36,718 nt of DNA from JAWABC01 sp043810595 (GCA_043810595.1 JBDRNX010000017.1:1-36718); one strand, 5' to 3'. Shown: positions 1 through 8,989, counted from the first letter of the stretch. Numbers and translations are program-made. Notes: generated from the sequence alone by a model not told the origin.

Positions 1-516
1 AGCCTATGGAGATACCACAAGAAAAAAGGCAAACTCACCAAGAAAAAAAACATCATCTTCGCACTAAACACCATAATAATAGCAGGCGCTTTGATTTATG
101 TGATCACACAATACATATGCATATCACCAATAGAATGCGAAATGTTCATGATAATACTCGTCCTAGCAGCGATAACCACAGGATTATTCGTACTAGTATT
201 CAAGGGAATGATAATGATAGAAAAAACGAAAGCTGTGATGACATACATCGGGATACCATCACAAACAGGATTAGCGATAAAAGAAATAAGGTCGCTGACG
301 AAGAAAGCAGAAGAAAACCTAAAGAAAGGAGACCTTGAAGCGGCAGAAATACTTTACGAAGCTATAGAGCCAATATACGATAGCCTTGAAGAAAGACGGA
401 AGAGAAGAGTAATAGGAGGCATAAGAAAGGTGTACCACGAGCTGACGACACAAAAAGATGGCAAAGATTTAAATATGAGAAAAAATATTGAAAATAAAGA
501 AAAAGAGGGATTTTAA
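1..516 (+). CDS. Two-helix membrane protein, 5' end outside window
   Basis: The reading frame is open from base 1, so the N-terminus lies outside the window. An internal ATG at 91 falls inside the first hydrophobic helix and is unlikely to be the start. The visible 171 residues begin with a basic stretch (KKKGKLTKKK). Two membrane segments follow (about residues 18-37 and 44-63), then a cytoplasmic charged helical tail. Part of the tail (ENLKKGDLEAAEILYEAIEPIY) resembles one TPR-like helical hairpin. The stop overlaps the start of the next gene (TAATG), so the two are probably translationally coupled. I do not recognise the family. It is likely an envelope-associated partner of the downstream protein. 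Confidence 0.75.
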   Translation, partial: SLWRYHKKKGKLTKKKNIIFALNTIIIAGALIYVITQYICISPIECEMFMIILVLAAITTGLFVLVFKGMIMIEKTKAVMTYIGIPSQTGLAIKEIRSLTKKAEENLKKGDLEAAEILYEAIEPIYDSLEERRKRRVIGGIRKVYHELTTQKDGKDLNMRKNIENKEKEGF

Positions 517-3254
517 TGAAGGTAGATTTACGACTAATTTTACTCATAACAATTTTTACAATAGGCATATTCTTCATAAACCAGTACGCAAGCTACACGG
601 GGTATGCGGTAGCAGAGCCATCGGTAAGCATAGAACTTGAAAAAACAAAATACTTACCGGGCGAAAAACTGCAAGGACTAATAAACATAACCTTCCAAGG
701 CAACGTAGAAAAGGGAAGCGAAATACTACTGGACCTCGAAGGGAAAAAAGAAAGCTTGCCCCTAACAGACTACCTTGTAAGCACAAACACAAGCTACAAA
801 GCAACCGCTGAAGAGATAACAGTAACAAACCCGAGCAGCACAAAAAACCTCAGCCTGTCTGCAGGACAAGAAACACAGATAGGACTTAAGCTGCCAGCAA
901 TGGCAACCATAGATAGCATACAGATGGCTGTAACAGGGTCTGCGAGTAACCCGACAAGACTCCTGTCGCTGGACGTGCCTGAATCTTCTGAAAAACCTGA
1001 ATGGAAATACATGGGACCGTTCCTAAACAAATACGGACCGCCAGTTTATCCTGAGGGACTGGACATACAATCACAGGGAAGCATACAATACCTTGACAAA
1101 AACACAACATATTACTGCCAACTAATAGACTTACCTTACGCCAAGAATTACCAAATAGGAGCAAACTACGCAGCAGTAACTGAAGGCACAGCAGCTTTAG
1201 ACGCTGTGATACTATCTTTCGATGGAGCGGTGGCTTACGGCGGCGCACAGAACTGCACACTACCAAGAGGCTCAACCGTCAAAGCATGGCAAACCTGCAA
1301 CATAGCACTGGGACAAGGCATACAATGGTATTATATGGTATGCCTCAAACTAGACAAGCAAGAAAGAAGCTATGAAATATCAAGAGATGACAACCCCGCA
1401 ACAACAAAATACAACTGCGAGATAGGCTTGGACTCCAGCTGGGGCTATGCATTCTGCATGCCAATAGACTCGAGAAACTACTACATAAGGATAGCCCCGG
1501 GAGAATACAACGACAACCTAACGGGTGTGATAACAACACAACAATTCAGCAACTGGTTTACAGACATATCCTTCCAAGACTCGCTAACATCATACTTAGA
1601 ATCTTGCCAACCGGACAACATAGGTGACTGCCCAGTACCGATAACAGTAAAATCAGAAAGCAATGGGTACGCACAACTCTCAAACCTCAGAATAGAGTAC
1701 ACGGAATATGGCGGAGGTTCATCATACACAAGCAGCTTCTATGACATAAGCGTAACAATACCTGAGATATACGAAATCAGAAACAAGGGAATGAACAACA
1801 CAAAACTTTCAATACCCCTATCGTTCTTCAACGTAACAACACCGAACGTAACCAAAAAACAAACAGCAGACGTATACGTCAGCTTCGCAGGGGCAGGTGC
1901 CACAGAAGAAATAATAGTATACTCAACAGAAACCCCTGAAGAATTCGGAGAGGTAGACGAACTCATACAAGACGCAAAAGACAAACTGAACAAGATAAAA
2001 CTACAAGAAATATCGTGGATACTAAACGTTGAAGACGAAATACAACAACTAGCCAACTATCAGACACAGGTAAACAACATAAAAAACATGAACATATCCC
2101 TTGAAGAAAAAGAAGGGCAACTAGCAGACATAAAAGACGAAATTGAAGCTTATGTAAACAGCCTGCCTGACACAGCAACAAAGATGTCAGAAACAAAAGA
2201 CACGCAAATAGTAAACCCATCAGACGTAGAGGAGCTGGTAACAGAAGACGCTGAAGAGATATTCAAATACCAGGACAAAGCAAACATCAACGTGGCAGTA
2301 AAGACGTACAAGGTAACCAACCAAGATGGAAGTGCGGAAATATACAGCATAATAACAAAAACAATAAGCCCAAAAGCAAGCATGACAGACGTTTACGTTT
2401 ATGAGGTCATACCAAAAACAATAGCGCAAAGCGTATCAGACATAACATTCGAGAAACCAACATTCGAAGTAGTGATGGAAGACCCCATAGTGAAGTTCTA
2501 TTACCAAACGCTAGGCTCAACAACAATAACTTACGCAGTCAAATCACTGGTAACCCAACAAGCAATGTACCAGCTGAAAACGGTAATAGTCCCCAAAAAG
2601 ATGCCTGTAGAGATACCACAAGGAGAAGAATACGTGTGCGGAGATGGAAAATGCAGCAAGCCCCAAGAAGATGAAATAATATGCCCGAAGGACTGCGGAG
2701 GAAGAAAAATACCCTGGCTCGGGATAATAATCATAATAGCACTACTGATATTTGCTATACTATACCTAAACTTCTACAGGGGAAAATTCAGCCTGGGGAA
2801 AATAGCGAGAAAGAAATCACCCTTCAAGTCAGAAAAAGACCTTGAAGCAGTCAAGAACTACATAAAAGACCAACTTAAAAACAAGGTCAAGAAGAAGGAC
2901 ATAGCAAAAGCCCTGCTCGAAAAGGGATGGACAAAAGAACAGGTAGAATACGCCTTTGACGACATGGAATGGGACAAAAAGAGAGAAGAAACCATGAGAA
3001 AAGCACCCACGGAAACACAAGACATGAAAAAACTTGTAGCATACATACAACTCTGCAAGAGACTAAACATAAAAGACGACAAGATTACACAAAGCTTAAA
3101 GGCCAAGGGCTGGAAAGATAATGTGATAAAAGAAGGGCTAGCAAAAGCGACACATGGACAAACAACAGCAATACAAACTGCGCAAAGCAAACCAACAGGA
3201 AAGAAAGAAAAAGAACAAAAAGCAAAGCCGTTCTTCGAACAGAAAGGTTTATAA
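516..3254 (+). CDS. Large membrane-anchored extracellular protein with two C-terminal helical repeats
   Basis: This 912-residue protein starts with a signal anchor (residues 5-24) followed by TGYAVAEP, a style common in DPANN surface proteins. A long extracellular beta-rich region follows. A charged coiled-coil-like stretch lies around residues 480-560. A small Cys-rich motif (CGDGKCSKPQEDEIICPKDC) sits just before a second membrane helix (IPWLGIIIIIALLIFAILYL). The cytoplasmic tail holds two related helical units of about 42 residues, each ending in a GW-containing helix (ALLEKGWTKEQVEYAF and SLKAKGWKDNVIKEGL). The start codon overlaps the upstream stop. The protein probably links the cell surface to a cytoplasmic partner. 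No enzymatic motif was seen. Confidence 0.85.
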   Translation: MKVDLRLILLITIFTIGIFFINQYASYTGYAVAEPSVSIELEKTKYLPGEKLQGLINITFQGNVEKGSEILLDLEGKKESLPLTDYLVSTNTSYKATAEEITVTNPSSTKNLSLSAGQETQIGLKLPAMATIDSIQMAVTGSASNPTRLLSLDVPESSEKPEWKYMGPFLNKYGPPVYPEGLDIQSQGSIQYLDKNTTYYCQLIDLPYAKNYQIGANYAAVTEGTAALDAVILSFDGAVAYGGAQNCTLPRGSTVKAWQTCNIALGQGIQWYYMVCLKLDKQERSYEISRDDNPATTKYNCEIGLDSSWGYAFCMPIDSRNYYIRIAPGEYNDNLTGVITTQQFSNWFTDISFQDSLTSYLESCQPDNIGDCPVPITVKSESNGYAQLSNLRIEYTEYGGGSSYTSSFYDISVTIPEIYEIRNKGMNNTKLSIPLSFFNVTTPNVTKKQTADVYVSFAGAGATEEIIVYSTETPEEFGEVDELIQDAKDKLNKIKLQEISWILNVEDEIQQLANYQTQVNNIKNMNISLEEKEGQLADIKDEIEAYVNSLPDTATKMSETKDTQIVNPSDVEELVTEDAEEIFKYQDKANINVAVKTYKVTNQDGSAEIYSIITKTISPKASMTDVYVYEVIPKTIAQSVSDITFEKPTFEVVMEDPIVKFYYQTLGSTTITYAVKSLVTQQAMYQLKTVIVPKKMPVEIPQGEEYVCGDGKCSKPQEDEIICPKDCGGRKIPWLGIIIIIALLIFAILYLNFYRGKFSLGKIARKKSPFKSEKDLEAVKNYIKDQLKNKVKKKDIAKALLEKGWTKEQVEYAFDDMEWDKKREETMRKAPTETQDMKKLVAYIQLCKRLNIKDDKITQSLKAKGWKDNVIKEGLAKATHGQTTAIQTAQSKPTGKKEKEQKAKPFFEQKGL

Positions 3255-3255
3255 G
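3248..3255 (+). promoter_or_regulatory. TATA box of tRNA-Gly
   Basis: The TATA-like octamer TTTATAAG lies about 30 bases before the tRNA and overlaps the stop codon of the preceding 912-residue gene. This is the usual archaeal spacing for a transcript starting at or just before the tRNA. Confidence 0.6.
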
Positions 3256-3281
3256 AATTCTAAGATGTAAATTTTTTCAAA

Positions 3282-3353
3282 GCGCTGGTGATCTAATGGC
3301 TATGATTTCAGCCTTCCAAGCTGAACATCCGGGTTCAAATCCCGGCCGGCGCA
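3282..3353 (+). tRNA. tRNA-Gly (anticodon TCC)
   Basis: A full cloverleaf is visible. The acceptor is GCGCTGG with CCGGCGC (one G-T pair). The anticodon stem TCAGC/GCTGA holds loop CTTCCAA, giving TCC. The T-arm is CCGGG-TTCAAAT-CCCGG and the discriminator is A. There is no intron and no encoded CCA. It lies between a plus-strand operon and the convergent RNase J gene. Confidence 0.95.
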
Positions 3354-3373
3354 CTCTTTAATTTTTTCTAGAA

Positions 3374-4705
3374 TTACCTTATGTTCAAAACCTGACCATC
3401 TCCCCTGATATGCACATTCCTACCGAGCTCGTAATCCATCTCAGTAGCCAACTCACCTAACGCAGTAAGCATGGAGATATTACCATGTGCAGGGATTATG
3501 TGTTCCGGCTTAGTAATCTTGATTAAATCACGAAGGTCTTCCCTACCAGCGTGACCAGAAACATGAATGTCGCTGAATATCCTAACCTTCCTCTTCTTAA
3601 GACGCCCCTCTAACATAGCCCTGTTAGCCTGATTGATCGGAACTGGAATGGTCTTACAAGAGAAAACCACGTGGTCATCGGTCATGAACTCAAACGGAAG
3701 CTGATTGGTAGTCATCCTACTCAAAACAGAACCTGGCTCACCCTGGCTACCAGTACAAACAATCAAATAATCAGAACGACCCTCACGCTCGATTTCCTTA
3801 AGCTTCTTCTTAACCTTATTGGCATAGCCCACAACCTGCGCTTTCTGAAACTTAACCAAATTCAACTTCTCAGCAGCAAGAATATACTTCATCATGCTCC
3901 TACCAAGAAAAACAACCTTACGATCAAGTTCAACACCAAAATCGTAGATGCTCTTCAACCTAGCTATGTGAGAAGCGAAGGTTGTAGTGATTACAGCATT
4001 ATTTTCGTTACTCGTTCCGAGCAGAACATCCTTCAGCATCTCTCTCGCAACCTTCTCAGAAGGCGTTTTCCTATCGTCAGCAGCATAGAGCGAATCCACA
4101 ATCAGGGCCTTAACACCATTATCACCCAACTGCTTCAGCCTTTTAAGATTAGGCTTCTTACCAACAATGGGATGGTTATCAAACTTAAAATCATTGGCAT
4201 AAAGAATAGTACCCTCTTTTGTATGAACTGCTATCATAGCAGTCTGCGGCGTTGAATGAGTCATGTTAATCAACTCAATATCAACATTTTTAGCAACCCT
4301 CATAGTAGAGTTAGGATTAAGCGGCTTAAGCTCGTTCTTCATAACAAGACCATCATCCCTAACCATGTTCCTCAGAACTTCTGTAGTATAGGGAGTACCT
4401 ATGATAGGACAGTTATACTTGTGGGCAAGAAAAGGAGCAGCACCAATGTGGTCGAGGTGGCAATGACCCAAAACAATCGCCCTAACATTCTTCCTCCAAG
4501 AATCAATCATACGATCGTTGGGAATAGCGCCAATCTTAATCAAGCTCTCAGGAGTGGTGTTCTTACGATCACCGCCCTCCTCCTCAAAGTCAATAAGTTT
4601 TGGAAGAAAAAAGCCCATATCCATAACGACAGCGTCATCGTTAACCTTAACGACGGTCATGTTCTTTCCAACCTCAGCATAACCGCCAACAGTGCAAATA
4701 TCCAT
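3374..4705 (-). CDS. Archaeal RNase J (metallo-beta-lactamase / beta-CASP ribonuclease)
   Basis: The 443-residue protein is close to the usual length of archaeal RNase J. This family is a 5'-3' exoribonuclease, sometimes also an endonuclease, acting in mRNA decay and rRNA maturation. Visible motifs are the zinc-binding HCHLDH at residues 81-86, a later metal-binding Asp in ANDFKFD, the beta-CASP segment with TGSQGEPGSVLSRM, and the C-terminal HVSGHAGREDL and PAHGN motifs. The active site therefore looks complete. It is the first gene of a minus-strand run and has its own AT-rich upstream region. It could instead be called a generic MBL-fold exonuclease, but the motif set favours RNase J. Confidence 0.92.
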   Translation of the reverse strand: MDICTVGGYAEVGKNMTVVKVNDDAVVMDMGFFLPKLIDFEEEGGDRKNTTPESLIKIGAIPNDRMIDSWRKNVRAIVLGHCHLDHIGAAPFLAHKYNCPIIGTPYTTEVLRNMVRDDGLVMKNELKPLNPNSTMRVAKNVDIELINMTHSTPQTAMIAVHTKEGTILYANDFKFDNHPIVGKKPNLKRLKQLGDNGVKALIVDSLYAADDRKTPSEKVAREMLKDVLLGTSNENNAVITTTFASHIARLKSIYDFGVELDRKVVFLGRSMMKYILAAEKLNLVKFQKAQVVGYANKVKKKLKEIEREGRSDYLIVCTGSQGEPGSVLSRMTTNQLPFEFMTDDHVVFSCKTIPVPINQANRAMLEGRLKKRKVRIFSDIHVSGHAGREDLRDLIKITKPEHIIPAHGNISMLTALGELATEMDYELGRNVHIRGDGQVLNIR

Positions 4706-4750
4706 GAAAAATAAAAACGAAAAACTAGTTTAAAAAGGTTTGGATTGGAC

Positions 4751-5521
4751 TTACCTACCACTTAACACTTCAAGAAGTTTCCTATGAAGACTAGGATTTG
4801 CTGCTAAAATAGATTCATCACCAAACTGCCAATCCTTCCCATCAATTGTTGTGACCTTACTACCAACTTCCCTATTCAAAATCACACCAGCAGCCATGTC
4901 CCACGGTTCTAACTTTAATGCCAAGTAACCGTCGAGTTTACCGGCCGCTACCAAAGCTAACGAGACAGATGCACAACCATAGGTGAACGGGTAAGTAACT
5001 CCATCATCAGAAAGCAACCTCCTGTGGTAATCAGCAATCCTTTGCCTCATAAACTTTCCGTAATCCAATGCAACCATTGCTTTATTGACATCAGTAACTG
5101 AAGACACCTTTATAGGGAGGTCATTACAAAAGGCGCCTTTACCCTTTTCAGCAACATAAAGCTCACCTCTCTTCGGAGCATAAATAACTCCTAAAATAGG
5201 TGTTTTTTTGTTTACCAAGGATATTGCAACACTAAAATGGTCGCTTATGCGATATGTGAAAGGAAGCGTGCCATCTAAAGGGTCAATAACCCAACTGAAT
5301 TCTGACTGTTTTTCCCTAGGGTTATTCTCTTCAGAATAGATGTTATGTTCAGGAAAATTTTCAACTATTGCCTTACGAATCAGGTTGTCACTCTGACAAT
5401 CTACCCCTATCTTAAAATTCGTTTTCAGTTTGTATTCTAAACTCTGTATTTTGCCATAGTTATCCATTAATAGTTTCCCAGCATCCAAAGCTACTTTTAT
5501 TGCAAATTCTTTATACTTCAT
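4751..5521 (-). CDS. Inositol monophosphatase / archaeal FBPase (class IV) family phosphatase
   Basis: This 256-residue cytoplasmic enzyme belongs to the Mg2+-dependent IMPase/FBPase superfamily. It shows SEEN (residues 63-66), the metal-binding VIDPLDGT (residues 78-85) and the second signature EPWDMAAG (about 206-212). All expected catalytic acidic residues are present. Archaeal relatives dephosphorylate inositol-1-phosphate (lipid or osmolyte synthesis), fructose-1,6-bisphosphate, or both. Sequence alone does not separate these, and the 3'-phosphoadenosine phosphatase (CysQ) branch is a further possibility. It is about 45 bases upstream, in coordinates, of the RNase J start, on the same strand. 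Confidence 0.88.
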   Translation of the reverse strand: MKYKEFAIKVALDAGKLLMDNYGKIQSLEYKLKTNFKIGVDCQSDNLIRKAIVENFPEHNIYSEENNPREKQSEFSWVIDPLDGTLPFTYRISDHFSVAISLVNKKTPILGVIYAPKRGELYVAEKGKGAFCNDLPIKVSSVTDVNKAMVALDYGKFMRQRIADYHRRLLSDDGVTYPFTYGCASVSLALVAAGKLDGYLALKLEPWDMAAGVILNREVGSKVTTIDGKDWQFGDESILAANPSLHRKLLEVLSGR

Positions 5522-5593
5522 ATTTACCTCACATTAAGGTCTCTGAAATAAAGGAAGAACTTATAACTTTTTGCTTTTTTGGTATTATAACTC

Positions 5594-5935
5594 TTAATTA
5601 AAAGACATTCTATCACCGATTTTAACATCGTTTATCAAACCAACAGGCAACTCAACAACATACTTGGCAGGAACCTTAGGTTTTATTGGAAGAGAAAATG
5701 GCTTAACCGTCCTTCTCAAGTCAACAACTTCATACTTGGAATTAAGCCACAAAACATCGGTACTGAAGAAAACAAAAAACATGTCAATAGCACAACCACT
5801 AACGCTTTCAGAAGGAGAGACCAAAACGATAGGCTTCGGCTTTAAAGAGTACCTCAAACCAAGAGCCCTCAAAAAAGGGTTACGGTAGAAAACAACACCC
5901 TCTGCCAAAACCTTACCTTTGTGAAAAAGCTTCAT
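5594..5935 (-). CDS. DUF192 family protein
   Basis: This 113-residue protein matches the DUF192 fold from end to end. An early RNPFLRALGLRYS segment resembles the family's 'AxTxxER..GLM' region. The core AIDMFFVFFSTDVLWLNSK and the C-terminal YVVELPVGLINDVKIGDRM are both typical. The family has no firm biochemical role. Many members are secreted, but no signal peptide is visible here, so it is probably cytoplasmic. It lies between the IMPase-family gene and a lipoprotein gene on the same strand. Confidence 0.85.
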   Translation of the reverse strand: MKLFHKGKVLAEGVVFYRNPFLRALGLRYSLKPKPIVLVSPSESVSGCAIDMFFVFFSTDVLWLNSKYEVVDLRRTVKPFSLPIKPKVPAKYVVELPVGLINDVKIGDRMSFN

Positions 5936-5968
5936 GACAAAACAAATAAGAAATCAGTATAAAAAACT

Positions 5969-6568
5969 TTAGATGCTACCAGAAACATGGCCCGTAATGG
6001 TGAAATTCCTGATATCGTAAACTCCTGTCCAAGCAGAATCAACACCCTGCCTGACCTCATCGTAATGGATTATGTCAACAACCATCTCTGAATCGGCATA
6101 ACCAGATGACAAAACATCTCCCTTAAAGGGGCATTTTATGTAAAAGGACTTAGGAGTCTGCCTAACACCGTCATCGATACTCCAAAAGTCATTGGTGTAG
6201 GAACAACCAAGCTGAGGAAAATCAATCTTTGTAACAACAGCAGCACCAAACTTCTTGAAGGTAAGGTCAAAAGAAACGAAGCCGCCCATAACATCATCTT
6301 TTTTTATGTTGATGTTAGTGCAATCAAAATACGTTCCCAGGTAACACGAATCAGGAATCTCCACAGCTTCCTCCTCCTCTTCTGGAAACTTTTGGATTTC
6401 ATCAACATCACAAACCTGGTTGCTGTTTTCGTCAAGACAACACTCGCCATCCTTAAACTCAAAGTAAGGGGGGCCGCAAAGAATAGAAACCTCTTCAATA
6501 AGCGGAGGCTGAGGGGTGGAACAACCAGCAACGAATACAAAAACCAGCAAAGGAATAAACCACCTCAT
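5969..6568 (-). CDS. Small lipoprotein with Cys-rich N-terminal motif
   Basis: This 199-residue protein has a signal peptide ending in a lipobox (FVFVAGCS, Cys16), so it is probably anchored by a lipid at that Cys on the outer face. A compact motif with paired cysteines follows (CGPPYFEFKDGECCLDENSN, then QVCDVDE); similar 'CCLDxNxNxxCDxDE' strings recur in DPANN surface proteins. The remaining 130 residues look like a beta-rich domain with two further Cys (CSYTNDF and IKCPF). No enzymatic signature was found. Function unknown. Confidence 0.78.
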   Translation of the reverse strand: MRWFIPLLVFVFVAGCSTPQPPLIEEVSILCGPPYFEFKDGECCLDENSNQVCDVDEIQKFPEEEEEAVEIPDSCYLGTYFDCTNINIKKDDVMGGFVSFDLTFKKFGAAVVTKIDFPQLGCSYTNDFWSIDDGVRQTPKSFYIKCPFKGDVLSSGYADSEMVVDIIHYDEVRQGVDSAWTGVYDIRNFTITGHVSGSI

Positions 6569-6607
6569 AATCCAAAAGTTATGTTAAATAATATATAATA
6601 CTTTCGT

Positions 6608-7165
6608 TCACTTCTTAACCTTAACCACTTCACTCTTAACAATCAGGGAATTAGGAATGTAAATGACATCACCGTTATCAAGCTTCAACCTCGTTTCTGT
6701 CAAGTCAGTGTGGATAACAACACCCTCAGAATTGCTAACCCTAATCCTGTTACCCTTCTTGATAAAACCCTGCTGATGAATAAAAAAACCAGCAGTAACG
6801 TTGGGAATGAAATCCTTGAAAGCAAGAATAACAAAAGCAATCATGATAACAAGGATAACACCAAGTATCACGGAAAAGACAACAGTCTCCAAACCAAGCT
6901 GACCCAGAGCGAAAATCAAGGCAATGAAATAGATGATGTAACGAACAAAAGAAGCAATCAACTCCTCAAGAGGAATCTTAACACCCTGTTCCTTAAGCAC
7001 TTTGTTAAGCTCAAGCTCATGAAGAACCCTCCTAGTAAGCCTGCCAACGATGTAACCAACAAGCAAACCAACCAAAACTATGGAAATGGCAGCAATCAGC
7101 TTAATAATAAAACCCCCACCTGAAAGGTTGAAAAAAGCCTTAATGCTTTCGAAGTCTACCATCAA
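6608..7165 (-). CDS. Small MscS-family mechanosensitive channel
   Basis: This 185-residue membrane protein has three hydrophobic helices (about residues 18-41, 71-92 and 94-115). The MscS beta domain follows, with FIPNVTAGFFIHQQGFIKKG, an SNSEGVV segment and VYIPNSLI-like NGDVIYIPNSLIVKSEV. It is shorter than E. coli MscS (286 residues) because it lacks most of the C-terminal alpha/beta domain, a common reduction in archaeal members. It would release solutes on hypo-osmotic shock. Met2, three bases further in, is an equally plausible start. Confidence 0.88.
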   Translation of the reverse strand: MMVDFESIKAFFNLSGGGFIIKLIAAISIVLVGLLVGYIVGRLTRRVLHELELNKVLKEQGVKIPLEELIASFVRYIIYFIALIFALGQLGLETVVFSVILGVILVIMIAFVILAFKDFIPNVTAGFFIHQQGFIKKGNRIRVSNSEGVVIHTDLTETRLKLDNGDVIYIPNSLIVKSEVVKVKK

Positions 7166-7209
7166 GAAATCAGAATGAAAGGAGATTTAAAAAGATTATG
7201 GAAACAGAA

Positions 7210-7611
7210 TTAGGATGTGCCATGCGTAATTAAGTATTCCAAACTCTTTTTTTCAGCGAGTTCAAACTCTATACCTACATATGCAAGATCCCCTCTAAAC
7301 TTGTAACTTTTTTCATTAAAAGGTTTTATTTCCTTTGGAACTGTAATACCATCTTTTTCAGCAACCATATCAATGTAATGATGCTCTCGGGGATTTTTTA
7401 CCTTGTTACAAAAAGATTCAACTAATCTAAAGTATTTTTTTGTTATGAGAGGTTTTTGGATCATTGATGCTATACCCCTTACTAACCTATGTGGGAAAAT
7501 TACTTTGTTCCAGACAGCACTTCTTATAATTCCTGGATAGTTATCTTCCATATGAACTGCTGATTTCACAAAATCTTCAGGTGCATGCATAATTACCGTT
7601 AGTCCAGCCAT
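7210..7611 (-). CDS. Hypothetical protein, 133 residues
   Basis: I do not recognise this protein. It is soluble, mixed alpha/beta, and shows no metal or nucleotide motif. Two conserved-looking patches are HAPEDFVKSAVHMEDNYPG and REHHYIDMVAEKDG. The start is well supported: a run of six G's just before the ATG resembles the run of G's before the gene at 20033, and a TATA-like TTTATATT lies about 22 bases upstream on the minus strand. Codon use is less ATA/AGA-biased than in neighbouring genes, which may mean a more recent arrival. The stem-forming element at 7640-7700 lies upstream. Confidence 0.6.
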   Translation of the reverse strand: MAGLTVIMHAPEDFVKSAVHMEDNYPGIIRSAVWNKVIFPHRLVRGIASMIQKPLITKKYFRLVESFCNKVKNPREHHYIDMVAEKDGITVPKEIKPFNEKSYKFRGDLAYVGIEFELAEKKSLEYLITHGTS

Positions 7612-7639
7612 TTTAACCCCCCAAACTTAATATAAATGC

Positions 7640-7700
7640 AAGCCTCGCCCACCTCTACACAGGATCCTGCTAATCACCTGAGTTTCTACAGGCGAGGCTT
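7640..7700 (-). ncRNA. Candidate small structured RNA with a perfect 10-bp closing stem
   Basis: Bases 7640-7649 and 7691-7700 form a perfect 10-bp GC-rich inverted repeat (AAGCCTCGCC with GGCGAGGCTT) around a 41-base interior that can fold further (the palindrome CAGGATCCTG). On the minus strand an AT-rich TATA-like sequence (about 7733-7743) sits roughly 30 bases before the stem, which is why minus is preferred. It is too short and lacks a T-arm, so it is not a tRNA. I cannot assign it to a known RNA class. A regulatory DNA inverted repeat is an alternative. Confidence 0.4.
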
Positions 7701-7813
7701 AGACTGAAAATGACTGGTTTCGTGTATGATAACAAATATTTAAAACTTTCTACTAACCAGTGGTATTTGCTTTTGGATAAAGTATTAAAACAAGGAAGGA
7801 ATAGTAAAGAAAA

Positions 7814-8857
7814 ATGCCGATAAACGCAACTCCTGAGTACCAGGCAGCAGAAAGAGCATATAACGATGCCAAAACAGTAAGCGAGAAAATAAAAGCACTA
7901 GAAGACATGCTCAAGAAAGCACCTTCGCATAAAGGAAGTGAGACATTAAGGGCAGACATAAAAAGCAAGCTGGCAAAATACAGGGCAGAGGTTGAAAAAG
8001 AGAAAAAGGCTGCTGGAAAAAAGTTTCATATAGCAGTAAAAAAAGAAGGAGCAGCGCAAGCAGTTCTCGTTGGCTTAACAAACTCAGGAAAATCATACCT
8101 ACTATCAAAACTAACAAACGCCAAGCCAGAAATATCCGAACACGAATTCACAACAAAGATGCCAGAGATAGGCATAATGGAATACCAGGGAGTAAAAATA
8201 CAGATAGTTGAGATACCGCCAATAACAGAAGACTTCATAAACAAGGAAAAAGGGCCAACACACTTCAGCATAATAAGGAATGCTGACCTGGTAGTGTTCG
8301 TTGTGAAAGAAGAATCAGACCTGAAACTGCTAAAAGACGAATTCGAAAAAGCAAACATAAAGATAGACAAAGAAAGACCAAACGTAAAAGTAAAGAAAGA
8401 AGGAAGCGGAGGGATAAGCTTCATAGGGAAAATCAAAGGAGACATCGAAGATGCAAAGAGAATATGCAGGGATTACGGAATACTAAATGCGGTTGTAGAA
8501 ATAGAGGGAGAGATAACACTAGAAGAACTGGAAGAAGTCGTCAATGAAAGCACAACCTTCATACAAAGCATAAAAGTAACAAGCAAAGACAGAATAGAGG
8601 ACATGAAATGGAAGATATGGAAAAACCTTAATCTTATCAAAGTATACACAAAACAGCCAAGAAAGGAAAAGGACTGGCCGCCAGTAGCCATGCACAAAGG
8701 AGACACTGTGAGGGACTTGGCAGAAAGAATACACAAAGACTTCATAAAAAAATTTAGGTTTGCGAGGGTGTGGGGATCGTCAAAATACCCTGGACAGCAG
8801 CTAGGACTAGATTACGAACTGAAGGACGATGATGTTGTTGAGTTCCATATAAAATAA
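7814..8857 (+). CDS. DRG-family (OBG-HflX) GTPase with TGS domain, degenerate G motifs
   Basis: This 347-residue protein has the layout of archaeal/eukaryotic DRG. A helical N-terminus is followed by the P-loop GLTNSGKS (residues 87-94), the DRG-type HEFTT switch I (110-114), a NADLVVFVV strand and a C-terminal TGS domain (about 273-347; note WGSSKYPGQQLGLDYEL). DRG proteins bind ribosomes. Two GTPase motifs depart from the family. The switch II DxPG is EIPP (133-136). The segment that should contain NKxD and the G5 loop is shortened, running straight from TTFIQSIKV to DRIEDMKWKIWKNLNLI, so guanine specificity may be lost. It lies just before the rRNA promoter. Confidence 0.85.
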   Translation: MPINATPEYQAAERAYNDAKTVSEKIKALEDMLKKAPSHKGSETLRADIKSKLAKYRAEVEKEKKAAGKKFHIAVKKEGAAQAVLVGLTNSGKSYLLSKLTNAKPEISEHEFTTKMPEIGIMEYQGVKIQIVEIPPITEDFINKEKGPTHFSIIRNADLVVFVVKEESDLKLLKDEFEKANIKIDKERPNVKVKKEGSGGISFIGKIKGDIEDAKRICRDYGILNAVVEIEGEITLEELEEVVNESTTFIQSIKVTSKDRIEDMKWKIWKNLNLIKVYTKQPRKEKDWPPVAMHKGDTVRDLAERIHKDFIKKFRFARVWGSSKYPGQQLGLDYELKDDDVVEFHIK

Positions 8858-8874
8858 AAAAAACAACCAAAAGC

Positions 8875-8883
8875 TTTATAAAT
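8875..8883 (+). promoter_or_regulatory. TATA box of the rRNA operon
   Basis: TTTATAAAT preceded by an A-rich BRE-like AAAGC is the best promoter match before 16S. It predicts a start near 8905 and a 5' leader of about 210 bases. The stretch 8858-9117 holds no gene. It contains this box, two 8-bp hairpins (8990-9015 and 9031-9054) and the 5' strand of the 16S processing stem. Confidence 0.65.
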
Positions 8884-8989
8884 AACCTGCTTCTCCTAAC
8901 CTGTACTATGAAAAAAGATAACTAGAGCATCTTTTCGATTTAGATTCTGATTCAATTCTTGATGCTTAAAAAACACACAATACAAGTTA

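Noticed and set aside
3671..4255. A 194-codon plus-strand open frame opposite RNase J, with another following to 4714
   Set aside because: It is the antisense of a strongly supported RNase J gene, has low-complexity Asn/Thr/Ile content, and no promoter or family match.
7640..7700. tRNA or split-tRNA half
   Set aside because: Only 61 bases long, with no T-loop TTCRA motif and no anticodon arm. The stem is 10 bp rather than 7.
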